A stretch of DNA of 64,000 nt, taken from positions 248,001-312,000 of the forward strand of contig CANLNK010000001.1 of assembly GCA_947492575.1 (NCBI GenBank), given 5' to 3'. Shown here piece after piece: positions 25,158 to 34,638 of this stretch. Made by a program: the position numbers and the translations under genes. This stretch comes from an uncultured Thalassotalea sp. Lineage in GTDB: Bacteria; Pseudomonadota; Gammaproteobacteria; Enterobacterales; Alteromonadaceae. The first letter of the stretch is position 1, and the number at the start of each line of letters is the position of its first letter. Under the pieces are notes generated by a model, which made no database searches, was not told where the DNA came from, and worked only from the letters and a program-made list of their open reading frames with translations.

Positions 25158-28100
25158 GTGAGTCAACGAATAACTAAAACGACGCTATTTCGCCGGTATC
25201 ATATGGCGGTGTTTAGTTTGTGTGTATTTATCACTTTAGTTGCCACTTGCTTTTTTGCTTACCGTTATGTTGAGCGAATAGAAACAGAGCTTGAAGCGCA
25301 GCAAGACAATTTTGCCCAGCAAGTAGAGCCATTAAACTATGCCCTTAAAACTAACCTTCAAACCCTTGAGGGGCATAAGGAGTTTGCCCAAGCGTTCCTC
25401 AACGGCAAACCTGACTTACGCACTGCTACGCCATTACTTAGTCAGCAAGGTGTAAATTACTCGTCTATCATTTCTGAACCATCAGAATTAGAACCACATT
25501 ACCATGAGGCTGTCATAACGGGGCATGGTAACTTAGCTGAATTGGGCCAATCGGTACTTACTGAACTATCGCTGGCACAGCAGTTGGGGCCTATTTTTAG
25601 TGCTAGCACTAAGAGCAACAGTGCCGCGGCTAGGCTTTATTATCTCTCATTGAATCGATTTCTAGTTAGCTATGAAGCACACGATACGCCTCAGAAAACC
25701 TATTCTGATAAGCTAATTAGCGACGCCTTTATGTGGAAAGTAAGGCAAGGGAATTTGCAAGGTGTCCCCTTTGTTTGGTCGAAAGCACTTATCGAAGAAG
25801 GGCTTAACTTAGTCAAAGTTGGTGCTGGGGTTTTTCAAAAAGGCAAATTTCGAGGCGTACTCGTTATGGATCTTGACTTAACTCGTTTAAGTCAATTGGT
25901 GCCGGCGGTGAACAGTGAGCGACAAGGTTATGTACTACTTAATGAACAGGGTAGTGTTTTGTTCTCAACTCACTACGCAAGTGAGGTGACGCCAGTTAAT
26001 CGTCGTTGGTCCGGCGCAGTACCTGAACAGTTAACAAGCTTTCCGTTACAGCAACTACTAAAGCGCAGGGACTATATTGAATACCAAGGCTGGTTAGTCA
26101 GAAAACAGCCTCTATCGGTGAACGGTTGGAGCTTGGTTTACTATCAACCAACAAGTGATTTTGCTTATTCAATCAAACAGCGATATCTGACGCCCGCTGT
26201 GCTTCTCGTATTGTCATTGGCAGCCTTTCTTGCTTCTGTGTACTTTATGACTCGCCGGATGTTTGTTAAACCCGCCTCGGCGTTTATCGAGCACATAGAG
26301 CGCTGTGCCGACGGTAAACCCAGCACAGCAATACCAACTAAAGATTGGCAGCCTTGGTTTGAGCTTGTTGAAAAAGTTTTTAGTGAAAATAAGCATTTAA
26401 TGCAGCAGTTGAAGCTGCAAAATGCTGAACTAGATTCGCGAGTAGTTGAGAAAACTCATGAGCTCATGGAGCGCAGTGAGCAAACGGAGCGCTCGTACTT
26501 GTTAATGCGCTCGGTTATTAACGCAATACCTGAGTTTATTATCTTTAATGATAATGAAGGTAACCTGACTGGTTGTAACCGCTCATTTGAACATTTTATT
26601 GGTGATGTGGAAGCTAATTTGGTGGGCACGCCAACTAGTCAGTATTTACCTCCACCTATTCAAGAAACGCTAGAAACCTTTTATCGCTTACCAGAGTCAC
26701 ACACGACCTTAGGCTATCAGCAAACGATCGAAACCAGTGGCAACACCTATGAAATGTTTTGCACGCGTTTTTACAACGAATCCGGCTATGCCTTAGGAAC
26801 GATCGTTATTTTGCGTGATGTTACGGTTCAATTCGCAGTGCAGGAAACATTAACCACTGCAAAAGAGCAAGCTGAATCTGCGAACAAGGCGAAAAGCCAA
26901 TTTTTGGCTAATATGAGCCATGAAATTCGCACACCGATTAACGCAATAAAGGGCATGGTGGCATTAATGGAAAAAACGCCACTTAGCGCGTTTCAGCAGC
27001 AATACTTGGCGAATGCGCAAAGTTCTTCAAATACCTTATTGCATTTAATTGACGAGTTATTGGACTTGTCGAAAATTGAGGTGGGCAAGCTTCGATTAAA
27101 TGTAGCAAATGCCAATTTAGATAGTGTTATTGATAGGGTCATTCAACTAAATACATTAGCAGCGTTTAAAAAAGGCATTGCCATCAATATCGACATTGAT
27201 GCTGATGCTCCTATGCAACTGATTACTGATGAAATGCGTTTAATTCAGGTGTTATCTAACTTGCTTAATAACGCTGTTAAGTTTACCCACAGCGGTGAGA
27301 TAAACCTTGCAATCAAAGTATCAGGGTTAGACCGCAACAACGCTTTGCTGAAGTTCACGGTAAAAGATACCGGCATTGGTATACCCAAAGATAAGCAGGA
27401 CACTTTGTTCAACGCTTTTACTCAGGTTGATGACTCGATGACCAGAAGTTATGGTGGTTCAGGACTTGGATTATCAATAAGTCAGCAAATTGTGAAGCTA
27501 ATGGGGGGCGAAATCAAAGTAACATCGACACTAGGTAAAGGTAGTGAATTTAGTTTCCTAGTGCCTATGCGTTTGGGTGTTCAACAAGAAGTTACCCATG
27601 AAGAAGATGTTGTATTAATTGCCCTTGATTGTAAATTACCTGATTCATTGTTGGCATCGGTAGATAAATTTGGCTGGCAGTATCAGCAGGTAAAAGACGT
27701 TTCTGCACTTCAAGCATTGGTGGTATCAGGAAGGCTAGTAGTTTTGGTTGAAAGCGATACACTGGTGAATCAAACAGTCTGGACTACTCATGATATTGCT
27801 ACCATTCGTCACAATGTAGCCTTGATAGGTGTTTGTCACCCTATTGCAACCCCCTTAGATACAAACTTAGCGAGCCAGTTAGCATCTTTAAGCACGCCTT
27901 ATTATCTTTTCGATTTGCCGATGTATCGCTTTACGTTAGATAAGATCGAACAACAGTTGCGAGCCAATAAACTGCAAGTAGCACAGCAGGTACATGAGTC
28001 GCCGCCTGTTGTTAATCCTGAAAAGCTTAATACTCCAACTCCACAAACAGCATTGACTGGCTCATTATCGGGCGTAAGAGTACTGCTTGCTGAAGACAAC

Positions 28101-28445
28101 CTAGTGAATCAAATGGTTGCACAAGAATTACTAACCGCTATGGGGGCAGACGTCGTTGTTGCTGAAAATGGGCAAGTGGCGTTAGAGCAATTAGAGAAAG
28201 TAGATTTCGATGTTGTGTTAATGGACATTCAAATGCCGGTGATGGATGGCTTAACTGCAACACGAAAACTAAGAGCTAACCCTGATTATGCTGATTTACC
28301 TATAGTAGCAATGACGGCTCATGCACGCGCTGATGATAAAGAAGCTAGCATACTAGCAGGCATGAACTTACATATTGCTAAGCCGGTGAGTGCTGAGCAG
28401 TTATCAAAGAGTATTTTAAACGTTATTAATACAACCAGTGCCTGA
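25158..28445 (+). CDS. Hybrid sensor histidine kinase (PAS-HisKA-HATPase-REC)
   Basis: 1095 aa from a GTG start. Membrane helix at about 15-38, a periplasmic sensor region of roughly 310 residues (dCache/CHASE-like), a second helix near 350-370, and a PAS domain beginning about 452 (VINAIPEFIIFNDNEGN). HisKA follows with phospho-acceptor His588 (NMSHEIRTP), then HATPase with N, G1 (DTGIGIP) and G2 (GGSGLGLS) boxes, and a C-terminal receiver with Asp1023 (VLMDIQMP). A degenerate segment lies between HATPase and receiver. No Hpt domain or partner response regulator is adjacent, so the output is unknown. Confidence 0.9.
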   Translation: MSQRITKTTLFRRYHMAVFSLCVFITLVATCFFAYRYVERIETELEAQQDNFAQQVEPLNYALKTNLQTLEGHKEFAQAFLNGKPDLRTATPLLSQQGVNYSSIISEPSELEPHYHEAVITGHGNLAELGQSVLTELSLAQQLGPIFSASTKSNSAAARLYYLSLNRFLVSYEAHDTPQKTYSDKLISDAFMWKVRQGNLQGVPFVWSKALIEEGLNLVKVGAGVFQKGKFRGVLVMDLDLTRLSQLVPAVNSERQGYVLLNEQGSVLFSTHYASEVTPVNRRWSGAVPEQLTSFPLQQLLKRRDYIEYQGWLVRKQPLSVNGWSLVYYQPTSDFAYSIKQRYLTPAVLLVLSLAAFLASVYFMTRRMFVKPASAFIEHIERCADGKPSTAIPTKDWQPWFELVEKVFSENKHLMQQLKLQNAELDSRVVEKTHELMERSEQTERSYLLMRSVINAIPEFIIFNDNEGNLTGCNRSFEHFIGDVEANLVGTPTSQYLPPPIQETLETFYRLPESHTTLGYQQTIETSGNTYEMFCTRFYNESGYALGTIVILRDVTVQFAVQETLTTAKEQAESANKAKSQFLANMSHEIRTPINAIKGMVALMEKTPLSAFQQQYLANAQSSSNTLLHLIDELLDLSKIEVGKLRLNVANANLDSVIDRVIQLNTLAAFKKGIAINIDIDADAPMQLITDEMRLIQVLSNLLNNAVKFTHSGEINLAIKVSGLDRNNALLKFTVKDTGIGIPKDKQDTLFNAFTQVDDSMTRSYGGSGLGLSISQQIVKLMGGEIKVTSTLGKGSEFSFLVPMRLGVQQEVTHEEDVVLIALDCKLPDSLLASVDKFGWQYQQVKDVSALQALVVSGRLVVLVESDTLVNQTVWTTHDIATIRHNVALIGVCHPIATPLDTNLASQLASLSTPYYLFDLPMYRFTLDKIEQQLRANKLQVAQQVHESPPVVNPEKLNTPTPQTALTGSLSGVRVLLAEDNLVNQMVAQELLTAMGADVVVAENGQVALEQLEKVDFDVVLMDIQMPVMDGLTATRKLRANPDYADLPIVAMTAHARADDKEASILAGMNLHIAKPVSAEQLSKSILNVINTTSA

Positions 28446-28454
28446 CGCGAAGCT

Positions 28455-29435
28455 TTAGTTAAATAGCTCGGCGACATAGTGTCCTGACTTGATAGCTTGT
28501 TCTGAGTCAAAGCTGACTTCACCTAGCGGCATCAACCTTGGCCCTGTAGGGTCAGCTAATACGAATGTTCTTCCTTGATGACTTACGGTTAAATCATTTC
28601 CTTCAGGTAATATTTCCAAGCCAATAAATGCATGCTGGTCGATGTACACCATGATCATATTGATACGTGGCATCAGCGATCTCAGCATAGCGGCCGTTAG
28701 CGTCATTTTACTATCGCAATCACCTTGGTTCTCCCACAATACTTTTGTGGGAACGTTAAAGCCCGCACCAGATGAGTCGACTCGTGATTCCAGCTGTGAA
28801 TAAGGTATTGATTGAATAAAGCTCAAGACAAAGTTGGTCACTTTGCGGATGTTTCTTACATTGACGATTTCAAGAATGATATCTCTGGTTGGTGCAAGCG
28901 CGTCTACTGATTTCTGAGCGATACTCACATGATCGGGCTTAACACCCTGCGCACCATCATGAGTCGTAAAGATATGATAAAACTGTTCCTTAAGGTAAGC
29001 GTCGAGAAACTCCTGTTCTTCATTTCGAATACGTTTAGTTGCGTCACTCAACGCGCTAGGCTTTGTGCTCGAGAGTTGGGCGCTACCGTCCCTTGAATTA
29101 AAGCTAATGGTGACATCTTTAAGAGGCTTGTTAGCGAGAGATTTGCGAATTTCTCGTTGAACGTATCGTGAAGCAAAGTCTGGTTTATACGCTCGAAATT
29201 TCCTAAACGGTGAAAATAACGCGCTTTTGGCTATCGAAAAGCTCATTTGTTGCTGGTTTTGGTCGATGTCGAGCCATGTGTAATTGAACTGGTAGCTATC
29301 CCCTTGATCCTCTTTATCAAAGTCCAATTGTTCGGCAGACACGCTAGCGCTAAAGACTAGGGTGATGAATAATAATGAGGTCTTAATGTAAAACACAAAC
29401 ACCGCGCCGCAATGGAAAGCTATTTCTATTTTCAC
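28455..29435 (-). CDS. Secreted transglutaminase-like cysteine-peptidase-fold protein
   Basis: 326 aa with an N-terminal signal segment (about 15-34, TSLLFITLVFSASVSAEQ). The C-terminal half shows a Cys-His-Asp triad: GDCDSKMTLTAAMLRSL, DQHAFIGLEI and LADPTGP, the pattern of bacterial transglutaminase-like proteins. Most likely exported to the periplasm; substrate unknown. It is convergent with the histidine kinase gene (9 nt between stops) and divergent from the acyl-CoA dehydrogenase. A shorter start further in cannot be excluded. Confidence 0.65.
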   Translation of the reverse strand: MKIEIAFHCGAVFVFYIKTSLLFITLVFSASVSAEQLDFDKEDQGDSYQFNYTWLDIDQNQQQMSFSIAKSALFSPFRKFRAYKPDFASRYVQREIRKSLANKPLKDVTISFNSRDGSAQLSSTKPSALSDATKRIRNEEQEFLDAYLKEQFYHIFTTHDGAQGVKPDHVSIAQKSVDALAPTRDIILEIVNVRNIRKVTNFVLSFIQSIPYSQLESRVDSSGAGFNVPTKVLWENQGDCDSKMTLTAAMLRSLMPRINMIMVYIDQHAFIGLEILPEGNDLTVSHQGRTFVLADPTGPRLMPLGEVSFDSEQAIKSGHYVAELFN

Positions 29436-29515
29436 TATACCTTTAAATAGCGTTCAGTAGCAAAAAGCGGACGAATTTATCGTTTATTTCTTTACTTTCG
29501 TCGTCAATTCACTAT

Positions 29516-29535
29516 ATTTAAACGCGTGTTTAAAT
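29516..29535. promoter_or_regulatory. PsrA-like fatty-acid operator
   Basis: Perfect 8-bp inverted repeat ATTTAAAC-GCGT-GTTTAAAT, 28 bp before the acyl-CoA dehydrogenase ATG. It fits the AAAC-N4-GTTT pattern of PsrA, the TetR-family regulator of fatty-acid degradation in Shewanella-like bacteria and Pseudomonas. The psrA gene itself is not in the window. Confidence 0.7.
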
Positions 29536-29563
29536 TGGTTGTTTTATTTTATTGAGGTTTACC

Positions 29564-31345
29564 ATGGCTGACTATCGAGTTCCGTTAAAAGATATGAGCT
29601 TTGTCTTATATGATGTTTTACAAGCTGACGAGATGTGGCAGTCCTTGCCATCCTTAGCAGACCACGTAGACCGTGATACCGCAGACGCTATCTTGCAGGA
29701 ATGCGCAAAAATTGCTGAACAAGAAATTGCACCATTGCTGCGTGTAGGTGATGAAGTTGGTGTTAGCTTTAACGAAGGCAAAGTAACAACAGCACCTGGC
29801 TACAAAGAAGCTTTTCAAACTTACGTTGAAGGTGGCTGGACTGGGTTAGGTGGTTTACCGGAGTACGGCGGCATGGGTATGCCGAAGATTATCACCGCAC
29901 TTCATGAAGAAATGCTTTGCGGTGGCGATATTTCTTTCTCACTTTACCCAGGACTAACTGCTGGCGCAGGCTTATCGTTAGCCAAGCACGGTAGTGATGA
30001 GCTAAAAGAAACTTACCTGACCAAAATGATCTCAGGCGAATGGACGGGCAGCATGTGCTTAACTGAGTCTCATGCGGGTTCAGATCTGGGCATGATTCGC
30101 ACCAAGGCGGTTCCTCAAGAAGATGGTAGCTATCGCGTTACCGGTAATAAAATCTTCATTACCGCTGGTGAGCATGACTTAGCGGAAAACATCGTACATT
30201 TAGTACTTGCTAAACTGCCTGACGCACCTGCAGGTCCTCGTGGCATTTCACTTTTCTTAGTACCGAAAATTAACGTTAATGACGACGGTAGCTTAGGTGA
30301 GGCAAATGGCGTTAGCTGTGGTTCCATCGAGCACAAAATGGGTATTCATGGTTCAGCAACGTGTGTGATGAACTTTGATGATGCAAAAGGTTACCTTGTT
30401 GGCGAAGTTAATAAAGGCTTAGCCTGTATGTTCACTATGATGAACTTTGAACGTGTTGGTGTTGGTATTCAGGCAATTGGTAGCGCTGAGCGTTCATACC
30501 AAAACGCTTTGGAATATGCCAAAGACCGTATTCAAGGCCGTTCATTAACAGGTGCTAAATCACCTGATAGCGCAGCAGATCCAATTTTGGTTCATGGTGA
30601 TGTACGTCGCATGTTACTGAACATGAAGGCATTCAACGAAGGTTCTCGCGCGCTTTCGTCATACATCTCAATGCAGCTGGATTACTCTACTTACGCCGAA
30701 GGCGAAGCTCAGAAAAAGGGTGATACCTTAGCCGCATTATTAACGCCGATTGCTAAAGCGTTCTTCACTGATATCGGTTTTGAATCAACAGTTGCTGGTC
30801 AGCAAGTCTTTGGTGGCCACGGTTTCATTCGCGAATGGGGCCAAGAGCAGTTAGTGCGTGATACTCGTATCACACAAATTTATGAGGGCACTAACGGTAT
30901 CCAGGCGATGGATTTACTTGCACGTAAAGTTGTTGCGACTAAAGGTGCCATGTTCACTGTTTTTGCTGATGAAGTTAAGTCATTCATTAATGCCGAGCAA
31001 AGTGCAGAAATGGAAGAGTTTGTTGGTCCACTTGCGGAAGCGTTAGCTGACTTACAGCAACTTACGGATACTTTGGTTGCTGGCAGCCAGAAAGATCCAA
31101 ACATGTTAGGCACTGCAGCTAACGACTATCTTCATGTTTTTGGCTACACAGCCATGGCTTACATTTGGACACGAATGGCCAAAGCTGCGTTAGCGAAACA
31201 AGACAGTGGTGATGACTTCTATCAGTCTAAAATTAAGACAGCCCGATACTATTTTGCGCGATTATTACCACGTCGTATATCACTGATTAACACTGCAAGT
31301 CAGGCGAGTGATGTACTGTTCGATATCGAAGAAGATTTATTCTAA
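29564..31345 (+). CDS. Acyl-CoA dehydrogenase (long FadE/DmdC-type, 594 aa)
   Basis: 593-594 aa from the ATG at 29,564 (GAGG 7 nt upstream; an earlier in-frame start adds four residues). N-terminal, middle (CLTESHAGSDLGMIRTKA) and C-terminal FAD-binding domains are present, with the catalytic base Glu441 in QIYEGTNGIQ and an extra C-terminal domain of about 120 residues typical of the 600-aa acyl-CoA dehydrogenases. It oxidises acyl-CoA to enoyl-CoA in beta-oxidation. The PsrA-like palindrome in the promoter supports fatty-acid control. A strong terminator follows, so it is monocistronic. Chain-length preference cannot be read; DMSP demethylation by DmdC homologues is an alternative. Confidence 0.88.
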   Translation: MADYRVPLKDMSFVLYDVLQADEMWQSLPSLADHVDRDTADAILQECAKIAEQEIAPLLRVGDEVGVSFNEGKVTTAPGYKEAFQTYVEGGWTGLGGLPEYGGMGMPKIITALHEEMLCGGDISFSLYPGLTAGAGLSLAKHGSDELKETYLTKMISGEWTGSMCLTESHAGSDLGMIRTKAVPQEDGSYRVTGNKIFITAGEHDLAENIVHLVLAKLPDAPAGPRGISLFLVPKINVNDDGSLGEANGVSCGSIEHKMGIHGSATCVMNFDDAKGYLVGEVNKGLACMFTMMNFERVGVGIQAIGSAERSYQNALEYAKDRIQGRSLTGAKSPDSAADPILVHGDVRRMLLNMKAFNEGSRALSSYISMQLDYSTYAEGEAQKKGDTLAALLTPIAKAFFTDIGFESTVAGQQVFGGHGFIREWGQEQLVRDTRITQIYEGTNGIQAMDLLARKVVATKGAMFTVFADEVKSFINAEQSAEMEEFVGPLAEALADLQQLTDTLVAGSQKDPNMLGTAANDYLHVFGYTAMAYIWTRMAKAALAKQDSGDDFYQSKIKTARYYFARLLPRRISLINTASQASDVLFDIEEDLF

Positions 31346-31368
31346 TTAGGCAATCATATTGAGTCTAA

Positions 31369-31394
31369 AAGGTCAGCTCTTGCTGGCCTTTTTT
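31369..31394 (+). terminator. Rho-independent terminator of the acyl-CoA dehydrogenase gene
   Basis: Stem AAGGTCAGC (31,369-31,377) with GCTGGCCTT (31,382-31,390), one G-T pair, loop TCTT, then a T-rich tail. Confidence 0.88.
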
Positions 31395-31467
31395 ATTTTT
31401 ATTTCATTACTTTACATATGTTATTCTTGATATACGCTTAACAGATGAAATTGACAAAGGAAGTGTA

Positions 31468-32043
31468 ATGAAGCTTTTCGGAACAGTCCCTTCCCCCTAC
31501 ACAAGAAGAATCCGTTTATTTGGTGCTGATATTGGTGCAGAGATAGCGTTTGAAGTTATCGATATCTACGATGAAAAAGGGCGTGAAATACTGCAGCAAA
31601 AAACACCTGCGTTAAAAGTGCCATTCTTAACGGATGGTGATATGTCGATTTATGACTCTCGCGTGATTTACCGTTATCTTGCTGAAAAATTTGATCAACC
31701 AGCAATGACTTGGCATCAAGAAAATACACTGACTTTGATTGACGCAGCTAATGATGCTCTCGTTACGTTAATGATGGGCAAAAGATCTGAATTGGATACT
31801 AATCAAGATCTAATGTTGTTTAGCTTTCAACATGAAAGACTGGCGTTAGTGTTTCAGGAATTGGAAGAGAAAGCTTCTGCAGGCGAATTTGGCAACTGGG
31901 ACTATTCATCAATTTGCCTCTATTGCTTGTTAGATTGGGTGCTGTTCAGAGCGTTGCTGCCACTAAACAAGTATCCTGCGTTGCTTGCTTTTGTAGATAA
32001 AAATAGAGGCCAGCTAGGGGTTTCTGAAACCGATCCCAGATAA
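31468..32043 (+). CDS. Glutathione S-transferase family protein
   Basis: 191 aa cytoplasmic protein. The thioredoxin-like N-terminal domain begins MKLFGTVPSPYTRRIRLFG; the glutathione-site features Val-Pro (KVPFLTDGD) and Asp-Ser-Arg (YDSRVIYRYL) are visible at 50-71, and a helical C-terminal domain follows. An AAGGAAG ribosome-binding site precedes the ATG. It ends 21 nt before pldA and may be cotranscribed with it. Specific substrate unknown. Confidence 0.82.
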   Translation: MKLFGTVPSPYTRRIRLFGADIGAEIAFEVIDIYDEKGREILQQKTPALKVPFLTDGDMSIYDSRVIYRYLAEKFDQPAMTWHQENTLTLIDAANDALVTLMMGKRSELDTNQDLMLFSFQHERLALVFQELEEKASAGEFGNWDYSSICLYCLLDWVLFRALLPLNKYPALLAFVDKNRGQLGVSETDPR

Positions 32044-32064
32044 GAATAAGACAAAGGTAATGCG

Positions 32065-33063
32065 ATGATAAGACTACTAGCTATTGGCTGTTTGTTATCC
32101 TTTAACGCTTTCGCTACGTCGCCACAAGTTAATGCAGAAAAAAAATTCACAGAAGATGATTGTTTGTTGCAGGCGATTCGATCAGCAAGAAGCTCTATGA
32201 CTGTAGCGGATATTCGCGCCAAATGTCGCCCTAAAGAGATTGATGGTATTAAATTAGGTGCGATTTCTTCCCGAATTGTGGCAGAGCGTCAGAAAGAGTT
32301 TGATCCGTACGTTATTACGCCTCATCAGATGAACTATATTTTGCCAATTTCTGTTACCGACGGTGTGAACACTGAGGCGTATCAAGATTTTGGTGGCTGG
32401 TCTGATAGTCTAGAAGACATGGAAGCTAAATTTCAGGTTAGCTTAAAAGTGCCGCTGTTAGCCGATGATTTATTCCGTAAAGGTGATGCGCTATATTTTG
32501 GTTTCACACTTCAATCTTGGTGGCAGATATATTCACACAATATTTCTAAGCCATTTAGAGAAACGAATTACAAACCTGAGTTTTTCTATATGACACCACT
32601 AGATTGGCATCCTGGTGGCGGTAATACTGGACTTGTAGTGGGTGTAGAGCACCAGTCTAACGGCCGTGGTCAAATTCTCTCTCGTAGTTGGAATCGGGTA
32701 TATCTAAATTTTCTTTATGAAAAAGGTGATTGGGCGTTTAGTTTCAAACCTTGGTACAGATTAAAAGAAGATGAGCGTGTACCAGGAACGGATAGCGGTG
32801 ATGACAATCCAGATATACTCGATTATATGGGGCATTTCGAAATTGGCGCGGCCTACAAGTGGGAAGATCTAGAGTTTACCCTGGGTGGTCGTCAAAATTT
32901 TGCTGAACATCATGGCGCGCTTGACTTTGGTATGACGTTCCCGCTTTGGGGGAGGCTGCGTGGGTATGTGCAATACTCAACAGGTTATGGTGAAAGTTTG
33001 ATTGATTATGACCATAAGCAGCAGCGATTGGGATTGGGTTTTGCATTGACCAACGCATTGTAG
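32065..33063 (+). CDS. pldA: Outer-membrane phospholipase A (OMPLA)
   Basis: 332 aa with a short signal peptide (MIRLLAIGCLLSFNAFA). The OMPLA signature is present: His196 and Ser198 in VEHQSNGRG, with SWNRVYLNF following, and aromatic-rich amphipathic strands of a 12-stranded barrel. It hydrolyses phospholipids that reach the outer leaflet of the outer membrane. About 70 residues sit between the signal and the barrel, a Cys-containing N-terminal extension longer than in E. coli PldA. Confidence 0.9.
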   Translation: MIRLLAIGCLLSFNAFATSPQVNAEKKFTEDDCLLQAIRSARSSMTVADIRAKCRPKEIDGIKLGAISSRIVAERQKEFDPYVITPHQMNYILPISVTDGVNTEAYQDFGGWSDSLEDMEAKFQVSLKVPLLADDLFRKGDALYFGFTLQSWWQIYSHNISKPFRETNYKPEFFYMTPLDWHPGGGNTGLVVGVEHQSNGRGQILSRSWNRVYLNFLYEKGDWAFSFKPWYRLKEDERVPGTDSGDDNPDILDYMGHFEIGAAYKWEDLEFTLGGRQNFAEHHGALDFGMTFPLWGRLRGYVQYSTGYGESLIDYDHKQQRLGLGFALTNAL

Positions 33064-33182
33064 TTTTTTCCTAGCGTAAGTGCGTAATAGCGCGTTAATT
33101 GGTGAATTAGGCGCGCTATTATTAACCATTTCAGCGAATACATGTATACTGCGCGACTTATTCATCAAGTAGGGCTTATCGT

Positions 33183-33926
33183 TTGTTAGCTGTAATTCGA
33201 ATTGTGCTATTAGCCGTGGCGTTAGTATTAATTTCCTTATACGCCATCATTTTTAGTTTGCTGCGTCCATTTCATCGCAATAATGTTCAGCATGCCGCAA
33301 AACTTGTCGGCAAATTACATAAACTGATCGGGTTATCGGTAGAGGTTCGCGTGCCTTACGATGTCAGTAAGCATGAACCTATGGTTTATGTATGTAACCA
33401 TCAAAACTCTTATGACTTGTTTACTGTCGCTTCTGCGGTTCAACCGCATACCGTGAGCATCGGTAAGAAAAGCCTGAAGTGGATTCCTTTTTTCGGACAG
33501 ATGTATTGGCTAACAGGTAATATCCTGATTGATCGCAAAAATACGAATAAAGCGATGGGAACAATTTCCTCTGCTGCCGACAAAATTCGAGAAAAGAAAC
33601 TGTCGGTTTGGCTTTTTCCAGAAGGTACTCGCAGCTACGGTCGCGGCTTATTGAAGTTCAAAACTGGGGCTTTCCGAACAGCTGTTCAGGCTGATGTACC
33701 TATCGTACCTGTTTGTGCCAGCAATACCTGCGGAGTTATCGATTTAAACCGCTGGGATAATGGCAAAATGATAATTGAGTATTTGCCGCCGGTATACCTG
33801 TCTGAAGAAGACAAATCAGATGTTAGGGGTCTGACAGATCGCGTGAGAGCATCTATGCTAGAGAAGATTAACGAATTAAGTGTTGAAACAGGTACAGAGT
33901 TACCTGTAAAGAAAGGAGATAAGTAA
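33183..33926 (+). CDS. plsC: 1-acyl-sn-glycerol-3-phosphate acyltransferase
   Basis: 247 aa from a TTG start. N-terminal membrane helix (about 3-25), then the acyltransferase motifs NHQNSYD (HX4D, about 72-78) and FPEGTRSYGRG (about 146-156). It makes phosphatidic acid from lysophosphatidic acid at the inner membrane. A phospholipase gene lies immediately upstream, so this segment is membrane-lipid related. It is followed after 4 nt by rraB, so the two are probably one transcript. Confidence 0.9.
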   Translation: MLAVIRIVLLAVALVLISLYAIIFSLLRPFHRNNVQHAAKLVGKLHKLIGLSVEVRVPYDVSKHEPMVYVCNHQNSYDLFTVASAVQPHTVSIGKKSLKWIPFFGQMYWLTGNILIDRKNTNKAMGTISSAADKIREKKLSVWLFPEGTRSYGRGLLKFKTGAFRTAVQADVPIVPVCASNTCGVIDLNRWDNGKMIIEYLPPVYLSEEDKSDVRGLTDRVRASMLEKINELSVETGTELPVKKGDK

Positions 33927-33930
33927 GCCC

Positions 33931-34281
33931 ATGACCAATGAAGAACTAGAGTATTGGACTGAATATACTGAATCCTTAGTAAATGAGCTCTTAGAAGATG
34001 GCAGCAATGAAGATGCTCATCACACAATAGAACATCATTTCTCTTCACCAGACTTTAACCTATTGGAGAAGGCGGCTATTGCAGCATTCAAAATGGGTTT
34101 AGAGGTTGAAGAGCCTGAAGAAGCTGAGTTAGAGACGGGCGAAAAGGTATTTGCTTTTGATATTATTACTGAGCAATATCTTGAAGCTGAGCTAATCTTA
34201 GATGAGACCCAAAAAATGGTAGCACTAGCACAACAATGTAAAGTCGACTATGATGGCTGGGGTACCTATTTTGAAGAATAA
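33931..34281 (+). CDS. rraB: RraB, regulator of ribonuclease E activity B
   Basis: 116 aa acidic protein; the ending YDGWGTYFEE and the LELETGE/AFDIITEQYLEAEL segments are characteristic of RraB. It binds the C-terminal scaffold of RNase E and lowers its activity on some transcripts. AAAGGAGA precedes the ATG, and the plsC stop is 4 nt upstream. Confidence 0.9.
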   Translation: MTNEELEYWTEYTESLVNELLEDGSNEDAHHTIEHHFSSPDFNLLEKAAIAAFKMGLEVEEPEEAELETGEKVFAFDIITEQYLEAELILDETQKMVALAQQCKVDYDGWGTYFEE

Positions 34282-34310
34282 TTGTTCGATCTAAATAAAG
34301 GAGTAGATCC

Positions 34311-34469
34311 ATGGAATGGCTAAGTCAAATATTAAGACCTGAGGTCCTATCACTACTGATTCCTATCGTTGCTATTATTGGTGCATTTGCTGTGGCTGCA
34401 TTAAATGCGCACCACAAACACCAAGAGCGCATAGAAAAGATTAAGCAAGGTTTTAATCCAGACAAATAA
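34311..34469 (+). CDS. 52-aa single-pass membrane protein
   Basis: This ORF is too short for standard calling but is well supported: AAGGAG at 34,298-34,303 is 7 nt before the ATG, and it lies 29 nt after rraB in the same direction. The protein starts MEWLSQILRPEVLSLL, has one hydrophobic helix (about 14-33, LLIPIVAIIGAFAVAAL) and a charged cytoplasmic tail (HHKHQERIEKIKQGFNPDK). The tail resembles small phage-shock-type or envelope-stress membrane proteins, but no family can be named. Confidence 0.7.
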   Translation: MEWLSQILRPEVLSLLIPIVAIIGAFAVAALNAHHKHQERIEKIKQGFNPDK

Positions 34470-34638
34470 ACTGGATTAGGTCTTATCTACTTTCCAATTA
34501 TTCCATCAAACTTCCTGTGCTGAAGTTAAGCAATATAAGTCATCTCATAAAGCCATGGAGCAAATAGCCGTCATACTAAGCTAAATGCTCCGAGCTCGTT
34601 CATTCCTATTCCTACATCCATGTATTAAGAAAGCAGAC

